64,000 nucleotides of DNA, from NCBI RefSeq assembly GCF_000807675.2, contig NZ_CP019962.1, forward strand, positions 2,852,001-2,916,000, in the 5' to 3' direction. This document shows, piece by piece, positions 28,520-38,947 of the stretch. Position 1 is the stretch's first letter; the number at the start of each line of letters is the position of its first letter. This DNA comes from Eubacterium limosum. Its GTDB lineage: Bacteria; Bacillota; Clostridia; Eubacteriales; Eubacteriaceae. Position numbers and translations under genes: made by a program. Below the pieces are notes generated by a model. The model did not search any database, was not told where the DNA came from, and saw only the letters and a program-made list of their open reading frames with translations.

Positions 28520-30067
28520 ATGATGCAGAAAATTCAGAAATTTGGCGGGGCAATGTTTACACCTGTTTTGCTCTTTGCTTTTGCGGGGATTGTTGTCGGC
28601 ATAGGAACACTTTTTACCACCCAGGCCATTTTTGGCGAGCTGGCAAGCCCGGAAAGCCTCTGGTTCAAATGCTGGAACGTCGTGCTTCAGGGCGGCTGGA
28701 CCGTATTCCGGCAGCTCCCGCTGCTGTTTGTGGTGGCCCTGCCCATCGGTCTTGCCAAAAAACAAAATGCGCGCTGCTGTATGGAAGCGCTGGTCCTCTA
28801 TTTAACCTTCAACTATTTTGTCTCAATCATGCTCTCCCAATGGGGCGCAGACCTTGGCATTGACCTGACATCTCAGGCAGAAGGCGGAAGCCATTTAACC
28901 CAGATTGCCGGTATTGAGACCCTCGATATGGGGATGTTCGGGGCATTGGGAATTTCGGCGCTCGTCATATTTCTGCACAACCGGTTTTATGAAAAAGAGC
29001 TGCCGGAATGGCTGGGTATTTTCAGCGGCTCCACCTTTGTATTTATGATTGGCTTCTTCGCAATGCTGCCAGTGGCAGTCTTAGCGATCCTTATATGGCC
29101 TCAGGTTCAGCTTTTAATGAGCGCCCTTCAGCAGTTTGTACTGGGAGCAGGCACCTTGGGTGTGGGCTTGTTTGTATTTTTGGAAAAGCTGCTGATCCCC
29201 TTTGGCCTCCACCATCTGCTTTACTCCTCTTTCTACTTTGATAATGTGGTCATTAACGGAGGAATCTATTCTTACTGGGCCACACAGCTCCCTCAACTCG
29301 CGGCGTCGACAGAAGCATTAAAGGAGTTGGCGCCGTGGGCCTCCTACACAGCCACAGGATTTTCAAAGATATTCGGCTGTCCGGGGATCGCGCTGGCCTT
29401 TTATTTCACCGCTAAGCCACAGAACAGGAAACGTTTGCTGGCGCTGCTGATCCCAATAACACTGACCGCTGTTTTGTGCGGGGTGACCGAGCCCATTGAG
29501 TTCACATTTTTATTTATCGCGCCTGTTTTATTTATTGTGCACGCTGTATTGTCAGCGCTGCTGGCCATGGTGATTAACCTGCTGGGAATAACCGGAATCT
29601 TTTCCGGGGGCCTTATCGAGATGGCCTCCTTCAACTGGATTCCCCTCATGGGAAGCCACTGGCAGCAATACCTGCTCCTGTTTGCCGTAGGGCTTGCTTT
29701 TACAGGTATCTGGTTTGTCGTGTTTCGCTTTATAATTCTTAAGCTTAATCTCAAAACACCAGGGCGCCAGGATGAAGAAAACGTCAAATTTTATTCCAAG
29801 TCGGATTACAGGGCCAGTAAAAGCGATGAAGAGACACTTATTGTGCAAAAAGTGCTCGAGGCACTGGGAGGAAAAGAAAATATCATCGACGTCACGAATT
29901 GTGCGACACGCCTCAGGGTGAATATTAAAGACCCAAAAGTGGTGCTGGACGATCAGGCTTTTAAGGACCTCGGAACACATGGGTGCATTACGAGCGGCAG
30001 ATCCGTCCAGGTCATTATAGGATTGTCCGTCGCAAAATTTCGGGAACAGTTTGAAAATTTATTATAA
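28520..30067 (+). CDS. PTS alpha-glucoside-type transporter, EIICB
   Basis: 515 residues: an N-terminal EIIC membrane domain of the glucose/maltose superfamily (GLHHLLYSSFYF, GVTEPIEF) and a C-terminal EIIB domain with phosphorylation site Cys461 in NCATRLRV. There is no EIIA domain, so a separate EIIA must serve it, as in known MalP/AglA-type systems. Its pairing with a GH4 6-phospho-alpha-glucosidase indicates uptake and phosphorylation of maltose or other alpha-glucosides. The order EIICB-GH4-RpiR-RpiR suggests one operon; the next start is 18 bases after this stop. Confidence 0.9.
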   Translation: MMQKIQKFGGAMFTPVLLFAFAGIVVGIGTLFTTQAIFGELASPESLWFKCWNVVLQGGWTVFRQLPLLFVVALPIGLAKKQNARCCMEALVLYLTFNYFVSIMLSQWGADLGIDLTSQAEGGSHLTQIAGIETLDMGMFGALGISALVIFLHNRFYEKELPEWLGIFSGSTFVFMIGFFAMLPVAVLAILIWPQVQLLMSALQQFVLGAGTLGVGLFVFLEKLLIPFGLHHLLYSSFYFDNVVINGGIYSYWATQLPQLAASTEALKELAPWASYTATGFSKIFGCPGIALAFYFTAKPQNRKRLLALLIPITLTAVLCGVTEPIEFTFLFIAPVLFIVHAVLSALLAMVINLLGITGIFSGGLIEMASFNWIPLMGSHWQQYLLLFAVGLAFTGIWFVVFRFIILKLNLKTPGRQDEENVKFYSKSDYRASKSDEETLIVQKVLEALGGKENIIDVTNCATRLRVNIKDPKVVLDDQAFKDLGTHGCITSGRSVQVIIGLSVAKFREQFENLL

Positions 30068-31408
<1,341 letters not shown>

Positions 31409-31431
31409 TCACATAAACATAAGAGGAAAAC

Positions 31432-32190
31432 ATGAAACTTGATGAACATATTAACAAGTACTACCATAATCTCAACGAAAACGACTTATATATCTGGAAA
31501 TACATCAAATCAAACAGGGAGGCGTGCAAAAGCCTGACAATCACTGAGATGTCCAGCCGGTGCCATGTCTCACGGACCACATTATCGCGTTTTGTTCATA
31601 AAATTGGATTTAACGGCTTTAGTGAATTCAAAGTGACATTAATACACGACAGCCAGACGCCCAAAGAGGATTACACCAGCATGAAAAAGGTGATCAGCCT
31701 TTATAATGAGGTGGTCCACCGCATTGTGGAGCAGAACTGTGATAAAATTTTTGAGCTGATCGACAGCGCAGAGAACCTGTATATCTACAGCTCCGGAATA
31801 CTGCAGAGTACTGTCGCCCATGAAATGACCCGGATCTTTGTCTCGGCAAAACGGATATTTTATGAGATTAACGGAAACGCAGAGACAAACCGTATGATTG
31901 AAAAAATCACCCCAAAAGATGTGATGTTTATGGTTTCATACAGCGGCGAATCCCCCGAGGTGGTAGAATTTGCGCATGCGCTGAAAATCCGTAATGTCCC
32001 GGTTGTCTCAATCACCACCCTCCACGAAAACGAGCTGGCAAAGCTCAGCACCGTGAATTTATACACGTCAGGGCTGGTCATAAAAAAAGATGATCTCGAT
32101 GTGTCTTACACGTCGGTTACCAGCTTTTTTATATTGATTGAGATGCTGTTTCTAAAATATTTGGAATACCGTTCCCACAAGGAGCAGTGA
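31432..32190 (+). CDS. RpiR-family transcription regulator (first of two)
   Basis: 252 residues with an N-terminal helix-turn-helix (EMSSRCHVSRTTLSRFVHKIGF, about 38-60) and a C-terminal SIS sugar-phosphate-binding domain (IYSSGILQS, MVSYSGESPEVV). RpiR proteins sense phosphosugars and commonly control linked PTS/glycosidase genes. It follows the GH4 gene by 23 bases and precedes a second RpiR gene by one base, so the two are co-transcribed. Confidence 0.9.
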   Translation: MKLDEHINKYYHNLNENDLYIWKYIKSNREACKSLTITEMSSRCHVSRTTLSRFVHKIGFNGFSEFKVTLIHDSQTPKEDYTSMKKVISLYNEVVHRIVEQNCDKIFELIDSAENLYIYSSGILQSTVAHEMTRIFVSAKRIFYEINGNAETNRMIEKITPKDVMFMVSYSGESPEVVEFAHALKIRNVPVVSITTLHENELAKLSTVNLYTSGLVIKKDDLDVSYTSVTSFFILIEMLFLKYLEYRSHKEQ

Positions 32191-32191
32191 T

Positions 32192-32962
32192 ATGGATATT
32201 AATCAATTAGTTAATCAGCACTATGAAAACTTCAGCGAAACCGACCATTGCATATGGCAGTATATTTATAAGCATATGAAAGAATGCCCCCAGTATTCAC
32301 TCAGTGAGCTGGCACAAAGGTGCAGCGTTTCAAATAATTCGATCCTGAGTTTTTGCAAAAAGCTGGGCATGGACGGTTATGGGGAGTTAAGGGTTATTTT
32401 AAAGTGGCAGGAACAGACAGACGATGTGTTGGCAGTCAATCTGCTCAACCGTACCTATCAGGATTATTATCTCACCCTGGACTATTTAAAAAATCTTGAT
32501 CTCACAAAAACCTTTGAGCTGTTCGACTGCCCCGGCCGGATTTTTATCTTTGGGACCGGAGAAGTACAGCGGCACGCGGCCGAAGAACTGAAACGCCTTT
32601 TCTTCATACTGCAAAAGCGTGCCTTTGTCATTGAGAGTAAAACAGAGCTGGGAACAATGACAGAGCTTCTGAAAAAGGAAGATACTCTGATCGTTTTTTC
32701 CCTGTCCGGCAACAACCGGCCGGTAAACAATCTGGTGCGCGGAGTAAAAAATAAAGGGACGTCCATATTATCCGTTACCTCCTATGAGGATAATGAGCTG
32801 GAAAAGCTCAGTGATGAACACATTTATTTTTACAACCACCGCATTATAAAAGGCAGAAGCCAGAAAACAGACGGCTATCTCTGCGCACCATTCTTCACCA
32901 TTATAGAAGTACTGTTTGTGCGCTATTTAGAAGCGCATTATTTAGAAAATAAGCGTTCATAG
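32192..32962 (+). CDS. RpiR-family transcription regulator (second of two)
   Basis: 256 residues. It has an N-terminal helix-turn-helix (ELAQRCSVSNNSILSFCKKLGM) and a SIS domain (IFIFGTGEVQRHAAEEL, IVFSLSGNNRPV). It has the same fold as its neighbour but is clearly diverged. The two may act on different operators or as a heteromer; this is not deducible from sequence alone. Confidence 0.88.
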   Translation: MDINQLVNQHYENFSETDHCIWQYIYKHMKECPQYSLSELAQRCSVSNNSILSFCKKLGMDGYGELRVILKWQEQTDDVLAVNLLNRTYQDYYLTLDYLKNLDLTKTFELFDCPGRIFIFGTGEVQRHAAEELKRLFFILQKRAFVIESKTELGTMTELLKKEDTLIVFSLSGNNRPVNNLVRGVKNKGTSILSVTSYEDNELEKLSDEHIYFYNHRIIKGRSQKTDGYLCAPFFTIIEVLFVRYLEAHYLENKRS

Positions 32963-32977
32963 AGGACAGGAGGCAGC

Positions 32978-33922
32978 ATGGATATTCAATATTTATTTTT
33001 ATTACAGAACTTTCGGTTTTATTCAGAAGGCGTATTCAACGACTTCTTTTCATTCATCACAACCCTTGGAGAATCCTTTATTCCCGTCCTGCTGATGGCA
33101 GCAGTGTACTGGTGCTTTAATAAAAAAGCCGGAACGTATATGTGCCTGGCAGAGGGCGTGGGGGGATTAGTCAACAGTGTGTTAAAAATCAGCTTTTGCG
33201 TTTACAGACCGTGGATAAGAGACCCGGGGATAGAACCCATCGCGGGGGCCAAAACCACAGCCACAGGCTACTCCTTTCCCAGCGGCCATTCAACAAAAGC
33301 CACCTGCTATTACGGCTCACTGGCCCTGTACTTCAGGAAATACCGTTTTGTCGTCGTGTTTTTGTTCAGTGTCATCTTTTTAGTCATGCTGTCCCGGAAT
33401 TTCCTGGGCGTTCATACGCCGCAGGATGTGTTGGTAGGATTTGGCAGTGCATTTCTGGTCATCCTGCTTATGGGTTATGTGTTAAATGATTACCTGGAAA
33501 AAAAACCAGAGAAAGATATTTGGGTGGTGGCGGCCATGCTAATCTGCGGCGTCCTGATCATTATCTACGCAATGACAAAAAGCTATCCGCAGAACTGGGT
33601 TGACGGCAAACTCCTGGTGGACCCGGCTAAGATGGTCACCGACGTTTTCGGCAATGTAGGTTTTGCGTTTGGCGGCGCGATTGGATGGATCGTGGAGAGA
33701 AGGAAAATTAAATTTTCAGTCGAGGGGACACTCTATTTTAAAATCAGACGCTACCTCATCGGCGCGGCAGTCATAACCGTCCTGCACTATATTCTCAGAA
33801 ACGTGTTTAACCTGTTTTTAGACGCCTACGCCGCGGCCTTTATCTATAATTTCCTGGTCCCATTTTTTATTCTGGCAATTTACCCGGCGCTTTTCAAAAA
33901 GTTTGAAAAAAAATGTTCATGA
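32978..33922 (+). CDS. PAP2-family membrane phosphatase
   Basis: The 314-residue polytopic protein carries all three PAP2 signatures: K(x6)RP as KISFCVYRP, PSGH (FPSGHSTKA), and SR(x5)H as SRNFLGVHTPQD. Such enzymes dephosphorylate lipid or polyprenyl phosphates at the membrane outer face. It lies 15 bases after the RpiR genes and 22 bases before the third exported-family gene, so it may be co-transcribed with either. A TGTTCAT-GA-ATGAACA palindrome overlaps its stop codon (33914-33929). Confidence 0.88.
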   Translation: MDIQYLFLLQNFRFYSEGVFNDFFSFITTLGESFIPVLLMAAVYWCFNKKAGTYMCLAEGVGGLVNSVLKISFCVYRPWIRDPGIEPIAGAKTTATGYSFPSGHSTKATCYYGSLALYFRKYRFVVVFLFSVIFLVMLSRNFLGVHTPQDVLVGFGSAFLVILLMGYVLNDYLEKKPEKDIWVVAAMLICGVLIIIYAMTKSYPQNWVDGKLLVDPAKMVTDVFGNVGFAFGGAIGWIVERRKIKFSVEGTLYFKIRRYLIGAAVITVLHYILRNVFNLFLDAYAAAFIYNFLVPFFILAIYPALFKKFEKKCS

Positions 33923-33944
33923 ATGAACAGGAAAGGAAAAAACC

Positions 33945-36900
33945 ATGAAAACCTTATACCGAGTGATCAGTGTCATCACACTCGCTTTACTGCTGTTGCT
34001 GTTTGTGGGGGTATCGACCCTGGCAAGGGGATTTGACGTCACCTATATAAAAGACCTGATCCCCACACAGCTGACCTTTGACAAGCGAACCATAAACAAC
34101 GGCGAGCAGATAACAGCGACCTTGGCGCTCGACAATCCAACAGAGGCGGGACTTTACAACGTATCGCTGAAGACGACCCTCCCCGAAGGCCTGCACGCGA
34201 GTGCTGCCGAAAAAACCTATGACCACATTGCAGGCGGTCAGAAAATAAATTACAGCTTTAAAATAAACAACGGAGAGGTCAGCAAAGCAGCACTCCTGAC
34301 CGCTAAAAAAGGCGCGAACCCCCATACAGGATACCAGGGCCCCCACGCCATATTCGCCGTATTGATGCTGACCATTTTAATTTTGGGCGTTATCTTTTTT
34401 AAAGGAAATGCCAGGCGTAAACAAAAGATGATGTCAATCATACTCTGCCTGAGCATCGGAACACAGCTGGGGCTCACGGCCCTTCCAAGAGAAGCACTGG
34501 CGGCCGGAGAAGAAGCCGCATCAGAAGAATCCGAGCTGCCCACATCACTCGAGAACATCACCTACGACGTAACAGAGCAGCTGGTGGTAGACGGCGAAGA
34601 ACAGACGGTTACCACCACTGTTTCCATCGAAAAGATCGCCCCCCTTACCGTGACCACCGCCAGCTATGAACCCATGACAACAAAAACAGAAGTCGCCGCA
34701 GACGCCAGGTTCTTTAATGTGGTTGCCACCAGTGAGGAAGACGCCTTTTCAGATTCGATCTCAGCCGCTGATATTGAACTGGCCAATGCCTTTCATGGTG
34801 TAAGCATAGATGAAATCAATTTGCTGGATGAGCACACAATCCGTCTTAAAATGTCAGGAGAACTGGACCACAGCGACGAGAGCTGCGGCGTTCTGTATTT
34901 CGACAAAAACAGCTTTAAGCAGGAAGGCGATAAAGTGGGCGTTCTTGTGGTCGATGTCATGAAACCGCTGCCGTATTTTGCAGACGGAACCGATAACGTC
35001 ATGGTCAACGATGACGGCACCGCCGACATAAAATTCTGCCTGGACACCGCCGAGTTTGCAGATACTGCCGGCACCGCCCATTTTTCATTTGACAATACAG
35101 CAGTCCAGCCCGTAGCGCTGACCATTCCCTCCACCGATGCCAGAAAAGATGGTGTTTTAAAAGTCGCTGTGAACGGCACAGCCGATAAAACCGAAATCCT
35201 GGACGCCCTTGACGGCGTCACCATGACCATCGACAGCGCAGGGCTCAACTGCGGCAGCCTGGAGCTGGAGCTGGCACTGGCGGAAGAGCGGATTACAGCA
35301 GAGCTTACGCTAGATACCGTTACCGCCGATCCACAGTCCCCCACTAAGGCAGCCGCCTCCTTCAACGGTACGGTGAGCTCCTTAAACGGCAGTGTGAATT
35401 TAATGCCAGGCTCCATCAGCCTGACAGAGGATACGCAGACCAACGCTGTTATCTCGCCAATTACAATCGAGAGCGGGACAGACGGCACCTTTACCTTTAC
35501 CGTAACCATAGATAACCCCGAGCTGCAAAGATGGTATGAAGAGGAAGGTGAGGAAGGGCTGAGAGCATTCTTTGCCCATTGGGCCAGCAATGAAAACCTT
35601 GTGCTGGCCGAAGGCAGCCTCATTGACGCCTACGGTGTGCCTGTCGCTGCTGACGATTATGAGGTCATTGTTTATGACAACATGCTGGCGTCAAACAGCG
35701 CAGCCTCCACAACCGACCTGGTGTCAAAAATCCTCACGATTGTCAACTCCTTTGCCAAGGACGCGCCAATAGGAGGAATCGCAGGTATCCTGGGGCTTGG
35801 CAGTCTGGCCATGTCCGAGAGCAAGGAATCAATGAGTGGAATAAGCGAAAGCGTTGCCGCTCTTAATGAGTCTGCGCTGGAAATAAACAAAACCACCACT
35901 AAAATTCAAAATGAAGTCAACTATTTGGTCGATGCGTCCCTGGAATCAAAAATAAGCAAATTTCAGGACAACGCCCGTTCCATTAACTTCCGGGCAGGGC
36001 TTCTGTCCAGCAGCACAAACGATATTCTGGCACAATTGGCCAAGGTAGAATCCATCGAATCACAGGAATATAAAGATCTTATGGACCAGCTGAATATTAT
36101 TTTAGGAGGCACGACCACCGGCGGGCAAGGCTTTGTCTACGATGCCTATACCTTTGGGCAGTACATCCTTGGTGAGGGTGTTGTGGGCAGTGTGCTTGAT
36201 GATTATGTCACGCTGTACAACCGGCGCTACAACTGGGATTCACAGACAACAACCGCCAAATCGGAATATTGGGCAAGCAATTACCAGCTTTATATTAAAG
36301 CATACATGATCAGCATGTGCTATATGAATGCCAATAATAAGGATCATATGTATGATGCGCAGATCACCAAAATGAAAGACCAGTTTAACAGCATTAATAC
36401 TAAGTGGACGACTTTTCAAGAAAATCTGAAACCGCCTGTGGGAAAAGATCGGAATCTCGTCGATAAACAGCTGTATACCGTCAAGACGGCCAATACGGTA
36501 ACTCTTGACCCTCTAAAAGATATTCATGAAATATTGGGCGATAAATATAGAGGCAGTTTTAATATGAAAGTCGAAACACTTTTCAATAATCTGATTAAAG
36601 ACAAGAAAATTACATCATACCAGGCGGATAACAAAAAAATTATTTCAGTGGATACACTCAATACAATGAAAAACCGCCTGTCCTCCAGTGGCCATAAAAC
36701 GCTATATGATGAAATGACAGCAGTCGGTATGGTGCTGCCTACAAAATATCTTTATATTGGAAATGAAAGCCTCAATGTTGACGACCGGCTTTGGATTATG
36801 TCGATCCTAACGGTCTTTGCTGGAGCCTCAGGGACGGGAAGCTTTAGGGGCGACGTGTACAATCTGGAGACCAATGCACTTGAAAAAAATGTAAAGCTTG

Positions 36901-37007
36901 TAAAGTTTCGTTTTATTACAGGCGGTGATTTTTTCGAATATAATTTAGACAGTTACAAGAGTGCGTACGATAAAACACCATTTGTATTTAAAACAACAAC
37001 ACAGTAA
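33945..37007 (+). CDS. Large exported protein, family member C: internal NPHTG anchor and second signal-like segment
   Basis: 1020 residues. It is a more distant paralog of the proteins at 8708 and 11970 with the same order: signal peptide (1-27, ends LAR); DUF11-like beta domain (about 35-110); NPHTG (125-129); hydrophobic span (134-152); basic ARRKQK; second signal-like span ending ALA before AGEE (about 187); beta-rich ectodomain; glycine-rich hydrophobic stretch (GGIAGILGLGSLAMS, about 602-620); helical region; variable tail from about residue 837. Conserved islands in the tail are MKNRLSSSG, YLYIGNESL and GDVYNLET. It is on the plus strand, 19 kb from A and B, next to the recombinase locus. 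Confidence 0.75.
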   Translation: MKTLYRVISVITLALLLLLFVGVSTLARGFDVTYIKDLIPTQLTFDKRTINNGEQITATLALDNPTEAGLYNVSLKTTLPEGLHASAAEKTYDHIAGGQKINYSFKINNGEVSKAALLTAKKGANPHTGYQGPHAIFAVLMLTILILGVIFFKGNARRKQKMMSIILCLSIGTQLGLTALPREALAAGEEAASEESELPTSLENITYDVTEQLVVDGEEQTVTTTVSIEKIAPLTVTTASYEPMTTKTEVAADARFFNVVATSEEDAFSDSISAADIELANAFHGVSIDEINLLDEHTIRLKMSGELDHSDESCGVLYFDKNSFKQEGDKVGVLVVDVMKPLPYFADGTDNVMVNDDGTADIKFCLDTAEFADTAGTAHFSFDNTAVQPVALTIPSTDARKDGVLKVAVNGTADKTEILDALDGVTMTIDSAGLNCGSLELELALAEERITAELTLDTVTADPQSPTKAAASFNGTVSSLNGSVNLMPGSISLTEDTQTNAVISPITIESGTDGTFTFTVTIDNPELQRWYEEEGEEGLRAFFAHWASNENLVLAEGSLIDAYGVPVAADDYEVIVYDNMLASNSAASTTDLVSKILTIVNSFAKDAPIGGIAGILGLGSLAMSESKESMSGISESVAALNESALEINKTTTKIQNEVNYLVDASLESKISKFQDNARSINFRAGLLSSSTNDILAQLAKVESIESQEYKDLMDQLNIILGGTTTGGQGFVYDAYTFGQYILGEGVVGSVLDDYVTLYNRRYNWDSQTTTAKSEYWASNYQLYIKAYMISMCYMNANNKDHMYDAQITKMKDQFNSINTKWTTFQENLKPPVGKDRNLVDKQLYTVKTANTVTLDPLKDIHEILGDKYRGSFNMKVETLFNNLIKDKKITSYQADNKKIISVDTLNTMKNRLSSSGHKTLYDEMTAVGMVLPTKYLYIGNESLNVDDRLWIMSILTVFAGASGTGSFRGDVYNLETNALEKNVKLVKFRFITGGDFFEYNLDSYKSAYDKTPFVFKTTTQ

Positions 37008-37026
37008 TAAGAATCAAATAAAAAAG

Positions 37027-37057
37027 CATGGCGCATAGTTCCTTACTATGCGCCATG
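37027..37057 (+). repeat. Left inverted site bracketing the recombinase gene
   Basis: Two 12-bp arms flank a 7-bp asymmetric spacer (TTCCTTA). The 19-bp core GCATAG-TTCCTTA-CTATGC (37033-37051) recurs in opposite orientation at 38155-38173. Confidence 0.75.
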
Positions 37058-37065
37058 TTTTTTTT
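37027..37065 (+). terminator. Terminator of member C, also a recombination-site-like palindrome
   Basis: CATGGCGCATAG (37027-37038) pairs perfectly with CTATGCGCCATG (37046-37057) around a 7-nt loop TTCCTTA, and eight T residues follow. Confidence 0.85.
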
Positions 37066-37149
37066 GTTTTTATAATTATAACATTAAACAGGAAAAAATG
37101 CTAGTATTAAATTAAATAAGGTAAATTTTGACAAACAAAGGAGAGCAAT

Positions 37150-38160
37150 ATGAAACGATTAAAAGAATTTATAAACTTTTTTGTAGGGACTGTACCGATG
37201 GACATACTTTTTGATAAATGGTTAGAAAGCAAAAACCATTTAAAAGCACAGACAAAAAGGACTTATGTTCAATTAATTAATCGATATTTGCGTCCCGTAT
37301 TTGGAGAAAAGTCCGTTAAGACCATCAGTGAGGAAGATATTCAACGGTTTGTTAGCGACATACAAAAGGATCTGAGTGCGAAAACTGTGCATGAAGTTTA
37401 CCGCTGTTTGCGTGCAGTATTTGAGCTGGCAATAGAGAACAAAATTATAGAAAGAAATCCATGCGAAAAAACAGTTTTACCTCAAAAGGAAAAGGTAAAA
37501 GCAAAGGCGCTAAGTATAAAAGATCAAGAAAAAATAGAAAATGCTTTGGGACAGAGTTCAAAGGCACTGGATATCGCTATACTGCTTGCTTTGAATTTAG
37601 GTTTGAGATTGTCGGAGGTGATCGCATTGCGTTGGCAAGATATACGTTTTAATGAAAATATAGTAATTATTAGGCATAGCATGGAACGTGTTCCGACAGG
37701 TGATGGAAACAAAACAGTTGCCCATCTGGGAACGCCAAAAACACAGAGCAGCCAGAGAAAAATTCCTTTGGAATTTGAATTTTCAAAATGTTTAAAAGAA
37801 TATTTCCAGAAGCAAACATCAGTGCAAAAAAAGCCTGATGCTTTTGTGGTTGGGAAAAAAGATGGAAATTCTTATAATGGACGGACGGTTGAGCGGCATT
37901 TTAAAAAAAGGCTAAAAGAGCTTATGATTTCTGAGACTTATACCTTTCATTCATTAAGGCATAGTTTTGCGACGCGCGCCATGGAAAGCGGCGTCGTAAT
38001 AAAAGTTATCAGTGCTTTGTTGGGGCATAGTCAGACAGCTACCACAACAGATATTTACTTACATTTAAGTGAGTCTTTTATTCGGCAGGAAATGATGAAA
38101 ATGAAAGATTTTAAAAGGAAAAGACACTCCGGAAGTACGCGGGTGAGGCACGCCGCATAG
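37150..38160 (+). CDS. Tyrosine recombinase / phage-type integrase
   Basis: The 336-residue protein starts at an ATG behind AAAGGAGAG. It has an N-terminal SAM-like core-binding domain (about 20-100) and a catalytic domain with the expected residues: Arg in LGLRLSEVIAL, Lys in the SSQRKIPL segment, HSLRH, LLGHS and the nucleophile Tyr in TDIYLHL. The stop codon lies inside the right-hand inverted site. Its promoter is unclear; the TTGACA at 37128-37133 is too close to the start to be its -35. Bracketing by inverted sites suggests that it inverts its own 1.1-kb segment or marks an integrated cassette. Confidence 0.92.
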   Translation: MKRLKEFINFFVGTVPMDILFDKWLESKNHLKAQTKRTYVQLINRYLRPVFGEKSVKTISEEDIQRFVSDIQKDLSAKTVHEVYRCLRAVFELAIENKIIERNPCEKTVLPQKEKVKAKALSIKDQEKIENALGQSSKALDIAILLALNLGLRLSEVIALRWQDIRFNENIVIIRHSMERVPTGDGNKTVAHLGTPKTQSSQRKIPLEFEFSKCLKEYFQKQTSVQKKPDAFVVGKKDGNSYNGRTVERHFKKRLKELMISETYTFHSLRHSFATRAMESGVVIKVISALLGHSQTATTTDIYLHLSESFIRQEMMKMKDFKRKRHSGSTRVRHAA

Positions 38161-38176
38161 TAAGGAACTATGCGGC
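38152..38176 (-). repeat. Right inverted site bracketing the recombinase gene
   Basis: GCCGCATAG (38152-38160) and CTATGCGGC (38168-38176) flank TAAGGAA, the reverse complement of the left spacer. The 19-bp core 38155-38173 is the exact inverse of 37033-37051. Confidence 0.75.
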
Positions 38177-38239
38177 ATTTCTAAGTAATTAAATACCCGT
38201 TGCCAGAAAAAATACAAAAAACAGAGAGAGGCTAAAGAA

Positions 38240-38764
38240 ATGCTCAAGAATTTAATCAATATGGTACTGCTTTGTCCGGAAGGCGTTCAGGAACATAATA
38301 AACGAACCGGTCGATTAATCCGTGCTCTCCTTACAGAAATCGGGCGGAGTGATCTGATTGAACTTTGGCGTTTTGGTGACCTGTCTCCCTGTGACTATCA
38401 TGATCTGGGTAAAAGAAATGATGATACCGATGATCTGGAACACTGTGAACGTGGATCAGATTTTTTCAGCGATGCATTTCGGAAAGCGTCAGGCAACAAA
38501 GAATCAATATTCTGCAGTATTGCCAGTGATCTTTGCCATTACCACCATGAACGCTGGGATGGCAAAGGGGGACCAGAGCATCTGACAGGTGACAATATCC
38601 CAATAATTGCAAGGGCTGCCGCAGTAGCGAATGCCTGGGATCATTTAAAAACAGAATGTCCCGGGTCAGACAATACCGAGCTGCTTAAAAAGATTAAAAA
38701 ATATGAAGGCGTCTACTATGATCCGGAGATGGTATATGCCTTGTTTCGTCTATTCCCGGTATAG
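38240..38764 (+). CDS. HD-GYP-like phosphohydrolase domain protein
   Basis: The 174-residue stand-alone HD domain has EHNKRTG, YHDLGK (the HD pair plus GK) and HHERWDGKGGPEHLTGDNIP, which matches the HD-GYP pattern HHExxDGxGYP except that GYP reads GGP. HD-GYP enzymes hydrolyse cyclic di-GMP. The changed GYP tripeptide makes activity uncertain, although the metal ligands look intact. There is no sensor domain. It lies within the mobile-element-like region, downstream of the recombinase. Confidence 0.75.
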   Translation: MLKNLINMVLLCPEGVQEHNKRTGRLIRALLTEIGRSDLIELWRFGDLSPCDYHDLGKRNDDTDDLEHCERGSDFFSDAFRKASGNKESIFCSIASDLCHYHHERWDGKGGPEHLTGDNIPIIARAAAVANAWDHLKTECPGSDNTELLKKIKKYEGVYYDPEMVYALFRLFPV

Positions 38765-38796
38765 CCGGTGATATAGAGCTTCTTTTTTACCTTAGG

Positions 38797-38820
38797 CGGT
38801 GTCTGCGCCATTAGACACCG
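38797..38820 (+). terminator. Hairpin after the HD-GYP-like gene
   Basis: CGGTGTCT (38797-38804) pairs with AGACACCG (38813-38820). The following T content is modest, so termination may be partial. Confidence 0.45.
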
Positions 38821-38869
38821 TCTATTTATCAATAGAAAAACAGAATATACCCCGCAGGGGACCATTCAT

Positions 38870-38918
38870 GGACCTGCTTTCATGCAAGCTATATTTTGCG
38901 TGAAAGCGGGTCCTTTTT
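38870..38918 (+). terminator. Strong intrinsic terminator / possible attenuator ahead of the zinc-ribbon gene
   Basis: GGACCTGCTTTCA (38870-38882) pairs with TGAAAGCGGGTCC (38901-38913) and the stem continues inward to about 18 bp, followed by TTTTT. GCAGG at 38854-38858 could instead pair with CCTGC at 38873-38877, inside the terminator's 5' arm, which is an attenuator-like arrangement. Confidence 0.7.
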
Positions 38919-38947
38919 ATTATATGTGTGAAGTAAAGGAGAAAAAA

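Noticed and set aside
37027-38176. Treating the two palindromes around the recombinase as transposon terminal repeats
   Set aside because: Each is itself a palindrome with a 7-bp spacer and there is no visible target-site duplication; the layout fits tyrosine-recombinase core sites better.
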